From Planctomycetota bacterium (lineage in GTDB: Bacteria > Planctomycetota > Phycisphaerae > Phycisphaerales > SM1A02), in assembly GCA_021414025.1 (NCBI GenBank), contig JAIOPG010000008.1:62001-126000 (forward strand): a DNA stretch of 64,000 bases, read 5' to 3'. Positions within the stretch are counted from its first letter, which is position 1. Each line of letters starts with the position of its first letter. The notes under the pieces were generated by a model. That model did no database searches, was not told the DNA's origin, and was given only the letters and a program-made list of their open reading frames with translations. Of the stretch, positions 35,039 to 43,676 are shown one piece after another. A program made the position numbers and the translations under genes.

Positions 35039-36163
35039 CTACTCCAACACCCGCAGCTTGGCGATGGCGTCGAGGTTGAGCTGTGCCTCCTTGCCGCGAC
35101 GGGGACTTTGCAGGAGCGCCGTGTAGACAGTCTCCGCCTCATCGAGCTTGGCCTGGCGAATGAGTGCGACGCCAAGATTGAAGCGGGCGTCCTCGGTGAT
35201 GCGCGGATCGAAGCTCATGTAGCGGTCGTGGGTTCCGGTGTCGAGCATCTTGAGCAGGTGACGCAGCTGTTGCTCGGCCTGCGGCCACTCGCCGCGCAAA
35301 GCGTGGGTGCGCGCGACCGCCCAGATCAGCGGCGCATTGCGCGGAAACCAGCGATGTGTGAGTGCGATGAGCTCGTCCACGGGCACCAGCTTCTGGCTTG
35401 GAAACGCGAAGAGCTGCTCGATGAGCGACGATGCGATGAGCGTCGGCGCCCGGGGCGAGGCGCGGCTTTGCAGCATGACGGCCGCCGCCTCCGCCAGCAC
35501 GGCGGGCGCCTTGGGAGACTTGATTTCGAACAGCGCCCGCGCCAGCTCGACGAGGTAGTAGAGCTGGCCGGGGCGAAGCTGCAGCTCCTTCTCGCAAAGC
35601 ACCGCGGCCCGGGCAATTTTCTCGGGAAGCCGCTCGGCGATGTAGCCCCAGTGCTGGAATCGGATGTTGGAGACCAGGACTTCCTTTCCCATGCCGCGGG
35701 CGATGTCGACCGGCTCCGGCGAGAGGTGCTCGTGAATGACACCGACAAATTTGGCGGGCAGATCGCGCCGGACCAGCCGCAACTGATGCATCTCGCTGAA
35801 CCAATCGGGACGGTCCAGCGCGAAGAAATCCTGGCGGATGATCTGGTAGGCGATGGCGCGCGGGTTGGCCATCGCTTCGCGGACATCCTTCTCGCAACCG
35901 GGCTTGAGCCGTTCATCGGCGTCGAGCCAGAGGATCCACTCCCCCGCCGCGTATTGCTGACAGGCGTTGCGGGCGGCCGCAAAATCATCGGTCCACGCAT
36001 AGTGCGACACCTTGGCGCCGAGCCGCTTGGCCAGCTCGACGGTGTCGTCGGTCGAGCCGGTGTCGGTGACAATGATCTCGTCCGCGATCGCACGGACGGA
36101 ATTGATCGCATCGGCGAGCCGCGAAGACTCGTTGCGGGCGATCAGACAGACGCTGAGTTTCAT
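35039..36163 (-). CDS. Family 2 glycosyltransferase with C-terminal TPR region
   Basis: A 374-residue protein beginning MKLSVCLIARNESSRLADAI, the GT-A nucleotide-binding start of family 2. It has VTDTGSTDDTVELAK, EWILWLDADERL (the DxD/DAD metal-binding motif) and MHQLRLVRRD, ending the catalytic domain at about 200. The C-terminal part (about 205-370) is helical and TPR-like (GTHDRYMSFDPRITEDARFNLGVALIRQAKLDEAETVYTALL). This architecture fits the SPBc2 SunS-like branch of bacterial glycosyltransferases; the acceptor is unknown. It is 80 bases upstream of the GNAT-aminotransferase gene. The TPR end overlaps no other domain. Confidence 0.85.
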   Translation of the reverse strand: MKLSVCLIARNESSRLADAINSVRAIADEIIVTDTGSTDDTVELAKRLGAKVSHYAWTDDFAAARNACQQYAAGEWILWLDADERLKPGCEKDVREAMANPRAIAYQIIRQDFFALDRPDWFSEMHQLRLVRRDLPAKFVGVIHEHLSPEPVDIARGMGKEVLVSNIRFQHWGYIAERLPEKIARAAVLCEKELQLRPGQLYYLVELARALFEIKSPKAPAVLAEAAAVMLQSRASPRAPTLIASSLIEQLFAFPSQKLVPVDELIALTHRWFPRNAPLIWAVARTHALRGEWPQAEQQLRHLLKMLDTGTHDRYMSFDPRITEDARFNLGVALIRQAKLDEAETVYTALLQSPRRGKEAQLNLDAIAKLRVLE

Positions 36164-36190
36164 CGAAAGGTAAACGTACCCGAACCGGGT

Positions 36191-36805
36191 CTAGCGCCGG
36201 CGTCTGCGTTGCAACAGGTAGAACGGCAGACACGCGAACGCGGAGGGAGCGGGAACGGGGACCACTGAGAAGTTGACGGTGCCGAAGTCAACTCCCTCGC
36301 TGAAGGCCACCACGCCGCTCGTTTTTCCGTTGGCGGTGCCGATGTCTCCAAACTGGGCGCGGAGAAACGCCTGTGCCAACTGGGTGTCGGTGAGAAGTGA
36401 ATCGATGATGGCGCTTTCCTGGAAACCCGGGAACGCCGTGCTGAACTCGTTGCCGAAGAGGCGCGTGAGGCTTCCAAACGACATCACCAAGTGATATCCG
36501 TCGCCACCGCTACCGGATCCCGTTCCACCGGCAAGGCCGAGCATGGCAAAGGAATCTCCGAACTCCGAGGCGGGGTTCGTCACTCCCCAACTGCAACTGC
36601 ATTCAGGAGAGATCATGAGATCGGTGAGCACGATCCCCGGGGCGCCCGATCCGGTTCCACTGAACATGAGCAAGGTATGAGTGAGATCGCCCCCAAGGTG
36701 TGCGTTGTTGCGGACTTCAGTCACGACATCCGCGCTGGCCACCGGGGCCCACGCTGAAACGAGTCCGACGGCAAGACAGGCGGCCTGCAAATTGGTCTTG
36801 GGCAT
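36191..36805 (-). CDS. Secreted protein with exosortase-type C-terminal tail
   Basis: A 204-residue protein with a signal peptide (about 1-25, ending APVASAD). The C-terminal tail is VVPVPAPSAFACLPFYLLQRRRRR: a proline-rich motif, a short hydrophobic stretch and an arginine cluster, as in PEP-CTERM sorted proteins. The middle is Gly/Ser-rich (GLAGGTGSGSGGDGYH) with no known domain. A Cys pair (SPECSCSWG) might form a disulfide. Function is unknown. It lies in a minus-strand row with the protease and glycosyltransferase, but 123 bases after the protease gene, so co-transcription is not certain. Confidence 0.65.
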   Translation of the reverse strand: MPKTNLQAACLAVGLVSAWAPVASADVVTEVRNNAHLGGDLTHTLLMFSGTGSGAPGIVLTDLMISPECSCSWGVTNPASEFGDSFAMLGLAGGTGSGSGGDGYHLVMSFGSLTRLFGNEFSTAFPGFQESAIIDSLLTDTQLAQAFLRAQFGDIGTANGKTSGVVAFSEGVDFGTVNFSVVPVPAPSAFACLPFYLLQRRRRR

Positions 36806-36928
36806 TGATGCTCTCTCGAAAGGGTCAACTCGTCCGGCAAGAGGTACAGGTAGACCGTCCGGACACGGCCTGCCGTCCAGTCATACCACGGAATGCACCC
36901 GAGTCAAACGAAGTTCACAAGAGAGCGG

Positions 36929-38419
36929 CTAATTCTGGCCCGCCAGTTTGAGGGCAGCCTCCAATTCCAGATCCGAGCCCTTCAGAATGTCGTTGATCGT
37001 GTAAGTAGTTTCGACATTGGGCAGCACGCCTCGGCGATGATCGTGATCGTCGCCCACAGCCATGTAGTACCCCACCAAGTGGATCTCGATCCGCAGTTTC
37101 GAGTTGGGCAGCGTGAGCATCGAACCCGGGCCGGAAGTGTTGCCTGAGAATCCGCCGCCGGTTTCCTCGCCGATGAGGGTCGCCCGGCCGCTGTCTTGCA
37201 TCTTGGCCAGGAATTCGCAGGTCGTGGAATAGCTTCTGGAATTCACCAGGATGATCACTCGGCCGCCAAAGTACGGCTCCGCGGGTTGCAGCTCTCCCCA
37301 GTTCGGGTGCTTGATCAACCGGTATTTCCCGTCGGGCTGCTTCTGGACAAAATCCTCCGGCAACGGCCGTGCTTCCGGATCGTCGCGCCAGAAGTCAAAG
37401 TTCAGCTTGTTCACCACCAGGTCGCGGTAATACTGGAAGGGTTGATTGACACAATGAGCGAAGAGCTGCGCTCCAAGTTCATCCGATCCCCCGCCATTGT
37501 TTCGCACATCAAGGATCAAGGTCTTCTTGTCGGACGCGGCAAGATCCCGGAACACCTCGTTCAAGTAGGCGTTGCCCGGCTTGCCATTGATCTCTTCGGA
37601 AAATTGGCCCAGTCGCAGGACTGCCGTGTCGCTTCCAATTGCGCGATAGTCGGCATCGCTCGTCGGTCCGCCCGCGGCGATGCGCGCCTGTTCGGCCCGC
37701 TCCTGGAGCTTTGGAAAGGGAATGCCTTCCACTGTGGCTTCGACTTTTTTCCCCTGCACATCCATCTCGATCCGGAAAGGTGACTCGATCCCGGCCATCG
37801 TGTACAGCCGTTTCGAGAAGAGAAGCTGATCCGCCAATCGTCCGCGTCCCGCGGTCCGGGAGTCTCCATCGCCGGTCACGGAGGAAAGCAGGATCGCAAG
37901 CAATTCCTTTGCCGGCCGCCCATTCACGCTCACCAGCCGGGCGCCGCGAAACTTGCCGGCATCGTCAGTGAAGTCGGAAGTCAAATAGACCTCGTCGCCC
38001 AACACCCGCACGGCAAAGGGAAAGAGAGCCATCACACTATTCAGTTTCTTCGTGGTTTCCACCGCCGGCAGCAGAGAGGTGTGCGCGCACTTCACGGCAG
38101 CCACCACCGGGGCGAGGATTCGATAGAGCTCGATCGATTCCATCGGCCGGGTGATTGCCTTTCGCGCCGCATCGAACCGAGCGTCCAATTCCGCCTTCGG
38201 GGTGTACCGATGAACGCCCGGGTGCGCCTCTTCCAGCGCCGCCTGAAGGATGTCGATGTCTTTGAGGGCTTCGGCCGTCGACAACAATTTCCCTGCAACT
38301 TTGGCTTCTTGCACCGCTTGTGCGGCCTTTGATTCATCGACCGCGGCCGCCGACCGCGGCAGAATGCTTCCACAAAGTGCCACGAGAACGCATGCTCCGA
38401 GGTTCGCGATTCGAGTCAT
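36929..38419 (-). CDS. Secreted S41 (C-terminal processing/tricorn-like) peptidase
   Basis: A 496-residue protein with a signal peptide (about 1-26). A helical N-terminal region (about 40-130, ...LQAALEEAHPGVHRYT) is followed by a PDZ-like part and the S41 catalytic core (about 285-460). DVRNNGGGSDELGAQLF is the conserved G-rich strand, and LVNSRSYSTTCEFLAKMQDSG carries the nucleophile Ser of the S-x-x-E type. IGEETGGGFSGN follows it. No lysine partner is obvious at the usual CtpA position, so it may use the tricorn-like Ser-His mechanism. Start chosen at the ATG at 38419 (MTRIANLG), which begins a standard signal peptide. It is 62 bases after metH, same strand. Confidence 0.8.
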   Translation of the reverse strand: MTRIANLGACVLVALCGSILPRSAAAVDESKAAQAVQEAKVAGKLLSTAEALKDIDILQAALEEAHPGVHRYTPKAELDARFDAARKAITRPMESIELYRILAPVVAAVKCAHTSLLPAVETTKKLNSVMALFPFAVRVLGDEVYLTSDFTDDAGKFRGARLVSVNGRPAKELLAILLSSVTGDGDSRTAGRGRLADQLLFSKRLYTMAGIESPFRIEMDVQGKKVEATVEGIPFPKLQERAEQARIAAGGPTSDADYRAIGSDTAVLRLGQFSEEINGKPGNAYLNEVFRDLAASDKKTLILDVRNNGGGSDELGAQLFAHCVNQPFQYYRDLVVNKLNFDFWRDDPEARPLPEDFVQKQPDGKYRLIKHPNWGELQPAEPYFGGRVIILVNSRSYSTTCEFLAKMQDSGRATLIGEETGGGFSGNTSGPGSMLTLPNSKLRIEIHLVGYYMAVGDDHDHRRGVLPNVETTYTINDILKGSDLELEAALKLAGQN

Positions 38420-38481
38420 GCCCTCAGGACACGGCACAGGCACTGAAGTTGCAGGATTTCTCCCGGCAAAATGCGTTTGAG

Positions 38482-41400
38482 CTAAATCGCGAAGTACTTG
38501 GCCTCAGGGTGATGCACGATGATGGCGCTGGTGCTCTGCTCGGGATCGATCTGCCAGTTCTCGGAGAGATGGCAGCCGATCCGCTCCGGCTTGAGCAGCT
38601 TGAACAACTTCTCCTGGTCGCTCATCTCGGGACAGGCCGGATAGCCGAAGCTGTAGCGGCTGCCGCGGTACTTCTGCGTGAACAACTCCTTCACGCGCGG
38701 GCTGTCCTCATGGCCGATGCCCAGCTCGGCGCGGATGCGCTTGTGCCAGAGTTCGGCGAGTGCTTCAGCGCACTCAACGCCCATGCCGTGCAGGTAGAGA
38801 TATTCGGTGTATTCGTTGCGCTCGAAAAGCTGCTTGGCGCGGTGGCTGACCTCGATGCCCATGGTCACGCAGTGGAAGGCCACAACGTCTCGTTCGCCAC
38901 TGCTCGCCGGGCGGAAGAAATCGCTGATGCAGAGCCGCTGCCGCGCCGTCTGTCGCGGGAATGAGAACCGCTCCATCTCGCGCTCGGGATCGGCCGGGTC
39001 GTACACCACGAGATCGTTGCCTTCGCTCGCACAGGGGAAAAACCCATAGACCACCGCGGGCCGCAGGATGCGCTCCGCCTTGCATTGAATCTTCAGCCGC
39101 TCGAAGATCGGCTCGGCCTTGTCGCGGATCATCGCCTCGTGCTGCGCCTCGTCCATGTCGCCGCGCTTGAAGCCCCATTGGCCGCGATAGAGCGCGATCT
39201 TGTTGACGAAGGGATAGATCGCGTCGAGGTCGATCTCCTCGACCAGTCGGTCGCCCCAGAAGGGCGGCTTGGGGACGGGGACATCCCGCTTCACTTCGCT
39301 TCGCTCCGTCGCCGTCGAAGTGGAGGACGCAGCGGCCTCGAGGCGCTGGCCAACTTTGGCGTCAACCTCGGCGCGCTTAGTCAGACGCGCCGCGATTTCG
39401 GAGTCGACTTCCGCCAGCGTGCCGCCGGCCAGCGCGTTGCAGACGGAGAGCCCCTCAAAGGCATCCTTGCCGTAGTAGAGAGGTCCCTTGTAGATGCCGC
39501 GCAGATGTCCTTCGGCATAGTGGCGCGTCAGCGCCGCGCCGCCGAGCATGATCGGGATGCGGATGTTGAGCTCGTTCAGCTCCTGAAGATTGCGCTCCAT
39601 CACCGTCACGCTCTTGACCAGCAGGCCGCTCATGCCGATGGTGTCGGCGTTGGTGCTCTTCCACGCGTCCACGATCTGCTGCAGGCTCTGCTTGATGCCG
39701 ATGTTGTGCACCTTGAAGCCATTGTTCGACAGAATGATGTCCACCAGATTCTTCCCGATGTCATGCACGTCGCCGGCGACGGTGGCCAGAACCACCGTGG
39801 CCTTGGGCTTCTCGGCGACCCCCTGCTTCACCATGAAAGGCTGCAGGAACGCCACGGCTTTCTTCATCACGCCGGCGCTCTGCAGCACAAACGGCAGCTG
39901 CATGGAGCCGGCGCCGAAGAGATCGCCGACAGTTTTCATGCCCGCAAGCAAGTGATCGTTGATGATGGCCAGCGGGTCGTACTTTTTCATCGCCTCGGTC
40001 AGCGACTCCGCCAGCACGCCATCGTCGCCGTCGATGATGTGGCGCTGCAGGCGCTCCTCCAGCGGCAGGTCGGACATGCCCTTCTTCTTCTCGACCTGCT
40101 CCTCGCCGTCGGGGAACAAGCTGATGTAGTGGAGAAGCGGATCGAAGTCCGCGGGCTTGCCTTCCGGACGCGTCTTGCCGCGGCGGTCGAAGATGAGCCA
40201 CTCGGCGGCCTCCCACTGCTCCCGCGCAATTCTGTTTTTTGGAAGCAGTTTCGAGAAGTGCACGATGGCCGCGGTGAGTCCGCGCTTGCGGGCCTCGCCC
40301 AGGAACACCGTGTTGAGCACGGTGCGCGCCGAGGGCTTGAGGCCGAACGAAATGTTTGACAGACCGAGAATGATCCCGCACTTGGGAAATTCCTTTGCGA
40401 TCTGCTCGATGCCGTCGAGCGTCTGCCAGCCAAGCTCGCGGTCGTCCTCGTTGCCGGTGGCAATCGTGAAGGTGAGCGGATCGAAGATCAGGTCGCTCTC
40501 GTCCAGCCCCCACTTGCGGGTGTAGAGGTCGTGAATGCGCTTGGCGATCTCCAGCTTACGCTCGGCGGTCTTTGCCATTCCGGCCTGCGGATCCTCATCA
40601 ATGGTCAGGGCCACACAGGCGGCGCCGTAGCGCTTCAGCAGCGGGCAGACGCTGTTCATGCGCCCCTCGCCATCCTCCAGATTGATCGAGTTCACGATGC
40701 AGCGCCCCGCCGATCGCTTCAGCCCCGCTTCGAGCACGGGCGCCTCGGTGCTGTCGAGCATCAGCGGCGCGTTCACCTGCCGCACCACGCGCGAGACGAA
40801 CTCACCCATGTCGGTCACGCCATTGCGCCCGACGAAGTCCACGCACACATCCAGCAGATGGCTGCCATCCTTGGTTTCCTCGCGGGCCATGCCCACCAGC
40901 GCGTCCCACTGCTCCTCGTCGAGCAGGCGCTTGAACTTGCGGCTGCCGTTGGCGTTGGTGCGCTCGGCGACGATCAGGAAGGAGTTGTCCTGCTTGAACT
41001 CCGTCATGCCGTAGAGGCTGCTGCAACCGGGAGTCTGCGGCGTGGTGGCCCTCTTCATGCGCGCCCGCGACTCGCCCAAGACTTTCCGCACTTCGTGGAT
41101 GTGCTCCGGCGTCGTGCCGCAGCAACCGCCGACGATGTCGATCTTGTATTCCTCGATGAAGCGCCGCATGGCGTTGGCAAAGGCATCGGCGCGAAGCGGA
41201 TACTCGGTGCGCCCCTCCACCAGAATCGGCAGCCCCGCGTTGGGAACCACGCTCACGGCGCGATCCCAGTGCTTGGCCAGATAGGCGATGTGCTCCGCCA
41301 TTTCCACGGGGCCGGTGGCGCAGTTCAGTCCCAGGCTCACGATCGGGAAGGGCTTGAGCGCGTTCACCACCGCGGCCATGTCGCTGCCCAGCAGCATGGT

Positions 41401-42006
41401 GCCGGTGGTCTCCATGGTCACGCTCACCAGGATCGGAATGTCGTTGACCGTGCGGTTGGATTCGCCCAGCGCGTCCAGGCAGGCGTTGATGGCGCACTTC
41501 ACCTGCAGCAGATCCTGGCAGGTCTCGATCATGAAGCAGTCCACGCCGCCGTCGATGAGTCCGCGCGCCTGCTCCGTGTAGGAGTCGAGCATCGCCTCCC
41601 ATGACGTGTTGCCAAGCGTGATGAGTTTGGTGCCCGGACCCATGGAGCCGGCGACGAAGCGCGGGCGCTCCTTGGTCGCGTGCTTGGCGCATGCAGCCCG
41701 CGCGACTTGCGCACCCAGCTTGTTCAATTCCCGCGTCCACGCCATCAGCTCGGGATCGAACTCGGCGCCGACCAGCTTGTTGGTGCCGAAGGTGTCGGTC
41801 TCGACCACGTCGGCACCCGCGAGCAAAAACGTTTCGTGGATGCGCTGAATCATGTCGGGCCGCGACTTCACCAGGATGTCGGTGCAGTTGTCGCGGCCCA
41901 AATAGTCTTCGGGCTTGCAATCAGCGCAGGAATGAATGCTGGTGCCCATGGCGCCGTCGAAGAGAAGGACATTCTTGTGCAGGGTGTCGAGAAACCGGCT
42001 GGCCAT
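38482..42006 (-). CDS. metH: Cobalamin-dependent methionine synthase
   Basis: A 1174-residue four-module enzyme that transfers a methyl group from methyltetrahydrofolate to homocysteine. The homocysteine domain (about 1-330) has FDGAMGTS and the zinc cysteines in GLNCATGP and GGCCGTTPEH. The pterin domain (about 345-620) has ERTNANGSRKFKRLL and ILGLSNISFGLKP. The B12 domain (about 650-880) has DVHDIGKNLVDIILSNNGF, where the His (about residue 745) ligates cobalt. The activation domain (about 930-1174) has RGSRYSFGYPACPEMSDQEKLF, the AdoMet-binding site, ending HPEAKYFAI. Length is close to the 1227 residues of E. coli. No metE and no cobalamin riboswitch are present nearby; the 95-base gap upstream is too short for one. 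Confidence 0.96.
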   Translation of the reverse strand: MASRFLDTLHKNVLLFDGAMGTSIHSCADCKPEDYLGRDNCTDILVKSRPDMIQRIHETFLLAGADVVETDTFGTNKLVGAEFDPELMAWTRELNKLGAQVARAACAKHATKERPRFVAGSMGPGTKLITLGNTSWEAMLDSYTEQARGLIDGGVDCFMIETCQDLLQVKCAINACLDALGESNRTVNDIPILVSVTMETTGTMLLGSDMAAVVNALKPFPIVSLGLNCATGPVEMAEHIAYLAKHWDRAVSVVPNAGLPILVEGRTEYPLRADAFANAMRRFIEEYKIDIVGGCCGTTPEHIHEVRKVLGESRARMKRATTPQTPGCSSLYGMTEFKQDNSFLIVAERTNANGSRKFKRLLDEEQWDALVGMAREETKDGSHLLDVCVDFVGRNGVTDMGEFVSRVVRQVNAPLMLDSTEAPVLEAGLKRSAGRCIVNSINLEDGEGRMNSVCPLLKRYGAACVALTIDEDPQAGMAKTAERKLEIAKRIHDLYTRKWGLDESDLIFDPLTFTIATGNEDDRELGWQTLDGIEQIAKEFPKCGIILGLSNISFGLKPSARTVLNTVFLGEARKRGLTAAIVHFSKLLPKNRIAREQWEAAEWLIFDRRGKTRPEGKPADFDPLLHYISLFPDGEEQVEKKKGMSDLPLEERLQRHIIDGDDGVLAESLTEAMKKYDPLAIINDHLLAGMKTVGDLFGAGSMQLPFVLQSAGVMKKAVAFLQPFMVKQGVAEKPKATVVLATVAGDVHDIGKNLVDIILSNNGFKVHNIGIKQSLQQIVDAWKSTNADTIGMSGLLVKSVTVMERNLQELNELNIRIPIMLGGAALTRHYAEGHLRGIYKGPLYYGKDAFEGLSVCNALAGGTLAEVDSEIAARLTKRAEVDAKVGQRLEAAASSTSTATERSEVKRDVPVPKPPFWGDRLVEEIDLDAIYPFVNKIALYRGQWGFKRGDMDEAQHEAMIRDKAEPIFERLKIQCKAERILRPAVVYGFFPCASEGNDLVVYDPADPEREMERFSFPRQTARQRLCISDFFRPASSGERDVVAFHCVTMGIEVSHRAKQLFERNEYTEYLYLHGMGVECAEALAELWHKRIRAELGIGHEDSPRVKELFTQKYRGSRYSFGYPACPEMSDQEKLFKLLKPERIGCHLSENWQIDPEQSTSAIIVHHPEAKYFAI

Positions 42007-42046
42007 GAGGGCACTCTATATCGGCTCGGGCGGGTATTCAACCGTG

Positions 42047-42064
42047 TATCCGGATAAACGGATA
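42047..42064. promoter_or_regulatory. Inverted repeat in the metH / S41-lipoprotein divergent gap
   Basis: TATCCG and CGGATA are separated by GATAAA, a perfect 6-bp inverted repeat. Read on the minus strand it contains two direct TATCCG repeats. It sits 41 bases before the metH start and 38 bases before the divergent start, in the only region that can hold promoters for either gene. A regulator-binding site is possible. Confidence 0.35.
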
Positions 42065-42101
42065 GATCCGATGCCTTGCGGGCTGGATAGGATCAAAACC
42101 A

Positions 42102-43619
42102 ATGAATCAAAGGCCGATTCTCCAAGCATTTGGCGCGATCGGCCTGGCCATGGCATCCGCCTGCAGCACCCCGCAAAAAGCCCCTTCTGAGCCCCAAACT
42201 CCGATTTCCAGGGAAGTCGCCCTGGCCTCCTTCGATGAAACCTGGAGCACGGTCGAACGGTCGGACTTCGACTCTGGACATGGAGGCGTGGATTGGATGG
42301 CGGTCAAGGTGGAGTTGCGTCCCAAGGCCGAGAAGGCCGCAAGCCGCGAGGAACTCCGGCTGATTCTCAGCGACATGCTCTCGCGCCTGCATCGCAGCCA
42401 CTACGGATTGATACCCGCCGAAAGCGTGGATGCCCTTCCCACCGCGGAGCCTTCGAGTGCACCGGAGAGCGACCCGCCAACCTCGGCGCCGGCCACGTCG
42501 GCTTCCGCGCCAACCTCCAGTCATGAGGCGGAAATTTCAGCTGGGGAAAAGTCGACTGCGACGAAGTCGGCCGTGGGAAAATCCTCGCATCGAAAATCCC
42601 GCCGCGCCGCCGAGGCGGAAGCTTCGTTCGGCCTGACGCTGCGCTGGATCGAGGACGCGCCCATCGTCACCGGCGTGCGCGATCGCTCCCCTGCCCAGAA
42701 GGCCGGCGTTCAATTGGGTTGGACAGTGAAGTCCATCGATGGCGTGGAGTTTCACGCTTCGGACGCCAACGCTTCCGGCGAAGCCGCGAAATACGTCAAG
42801 GATCTGATCCTGCAAAGCGCGGACGCCGGCGACGAGGAGAGCGAGGAGGCCTGGATCTTCGAGAAGGATTCCGGTGACGCGCAAGCCCTCTCCATGACCC
42901 GCGAGCCGAGCGAAGGAATCAGCACGAAACTCGGGCTTTTGCCGCCCTTTCAAGCCCACTGCGATGACCGGGTCCTGAGCAAGCAGGAGCTCCGCGCCCT
43001 ATCCCTGCCGGAGGACCTCGACATCGCCGTGATCGCCTTCAACATCTGGATGCCCGCGCTTGCTCAGAGCGTGGACGACGCCTTCCAGCGCCATCGAGAC
43101 GCCGACGGCTTGATCATCGATCTGCGCGGCAACCCCGGCGGGGCCGGCGGCATGGTGATGGGCATCGCCGGCCATGTGATCGACGAACCGCTCAGCCTGG
43201 GCACCATGCGCACCCGCGACACCACGCTGGAGTTCAAGGTGAATCCCCGGCGCAGCACGCGCCTGGGCGAGAGCGTGGAACCCTTCTCCGGCCCGGTCGC
43301 CGTCGTGGTTGATCCGCTCTCGGCCAGCACCAGCGAGATCTTCGCGGGCGGTTTGCAGAAGCTCGACCGCGCCCGCGTCTTCGGCCGCACCAGCGCCGGC
43401 GCCGCGCTGCCCGCACAAATGAAATCCCTTGCCTCGGGCGACGCCATCCTCTACGCCTTCGCCAACTACACGCTGCCCGACGGCACCACCATCGAGGGCG
43501 CGGGCGTGAAGCCCGATGAGCCCACCGGATCGCGCCGCGGCGACTGGTCGAACAATCGCGACGCCGATGTCGACGCGGCGGCGCGCTGGATTTCCTCGAA
43601 AATTCAAGCGGAAAACTGA
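42102..43619 (+). CDS. S41 peptidase lipoprotein with PDZ domain
   Basis: A 505-residue CtpA-like protein. It has a lipobox (GLAMASAC at about 14-21), so it should be acylated at Cys and anchored in a membrane. An N-terminal helical region is followed by a Ser/Pro/Ala/Lys low-complexity stretch (about 110-170), then a PDZ domain (about 175-260: TGVRDRSPAQKAGVQLGWTVKSIDG). The S41 core (about 300-490) has GLIIDLRGNPGGAGGM, then VVDPLSASTSEIFAGGLQ with the likely catalytic Ser in SASTSEIF. The partner Lys would be expected about 25 residues later, where only GAALPAQMK is seen. It is divergent from metH. A second S41 peptidase lies on the other side of metH. Confidence 0.82.
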   Translation: MNQRPILQAFGAIGLAMASACSTPQKAPSEPQTPISREVALASFDETWSTVERSDFDSGHGGVDWMAVKVELRPKAEKAASREELRLILSDMLSRLHRSHYGLIPAESVDALPTAEPSSAPESDPPTSAPATSASAPTSSHEAEISAGEKSTATKSAVGKSSHRKSRRAAEAEASFGLTLRWIEDAPIVTGVRDRSPAQKAGVQLGWTVKSIDGVEFHASDANASGEAAKYVKDLILQSADAGDEESEEAWIFEKDSGDAQALSMTREPSEGISTKLGLLPPFQAHCDDRVLSKQELRALSLPEDLDIAVIAFNIWMPALAQSVDDAFQRHRDADGLIIDLRGNPGGAGGMVMGIAGHVIDEPLSLGTMRTRDTTLEFKVNPRRSTRLGESVEPFSGPVAVVVDPLSASTSEIFAGGLQKLDRARVFGRTSAGAALPAQMKSLASGDAILYAFANYTLPDGTTIEGAGVKPDEPTGSRRGDWSNNRDADVDAAARWISSKIQAEN

Positions 43620-43676
43620 GGGGATCCGGGCCGGGTCCGACCGGCAGGTACACTTCCCGCTCTTCGAAGGAGCCTC

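Noticed and set aside
42007-42101. Possible cobalamin or SAM riboswitch before metH.
   Set aside because: The gap is 95 bases and is shared with a divergent gene, too short for a cobalamin riboswitch, and no conserved SAM-type core is visible.
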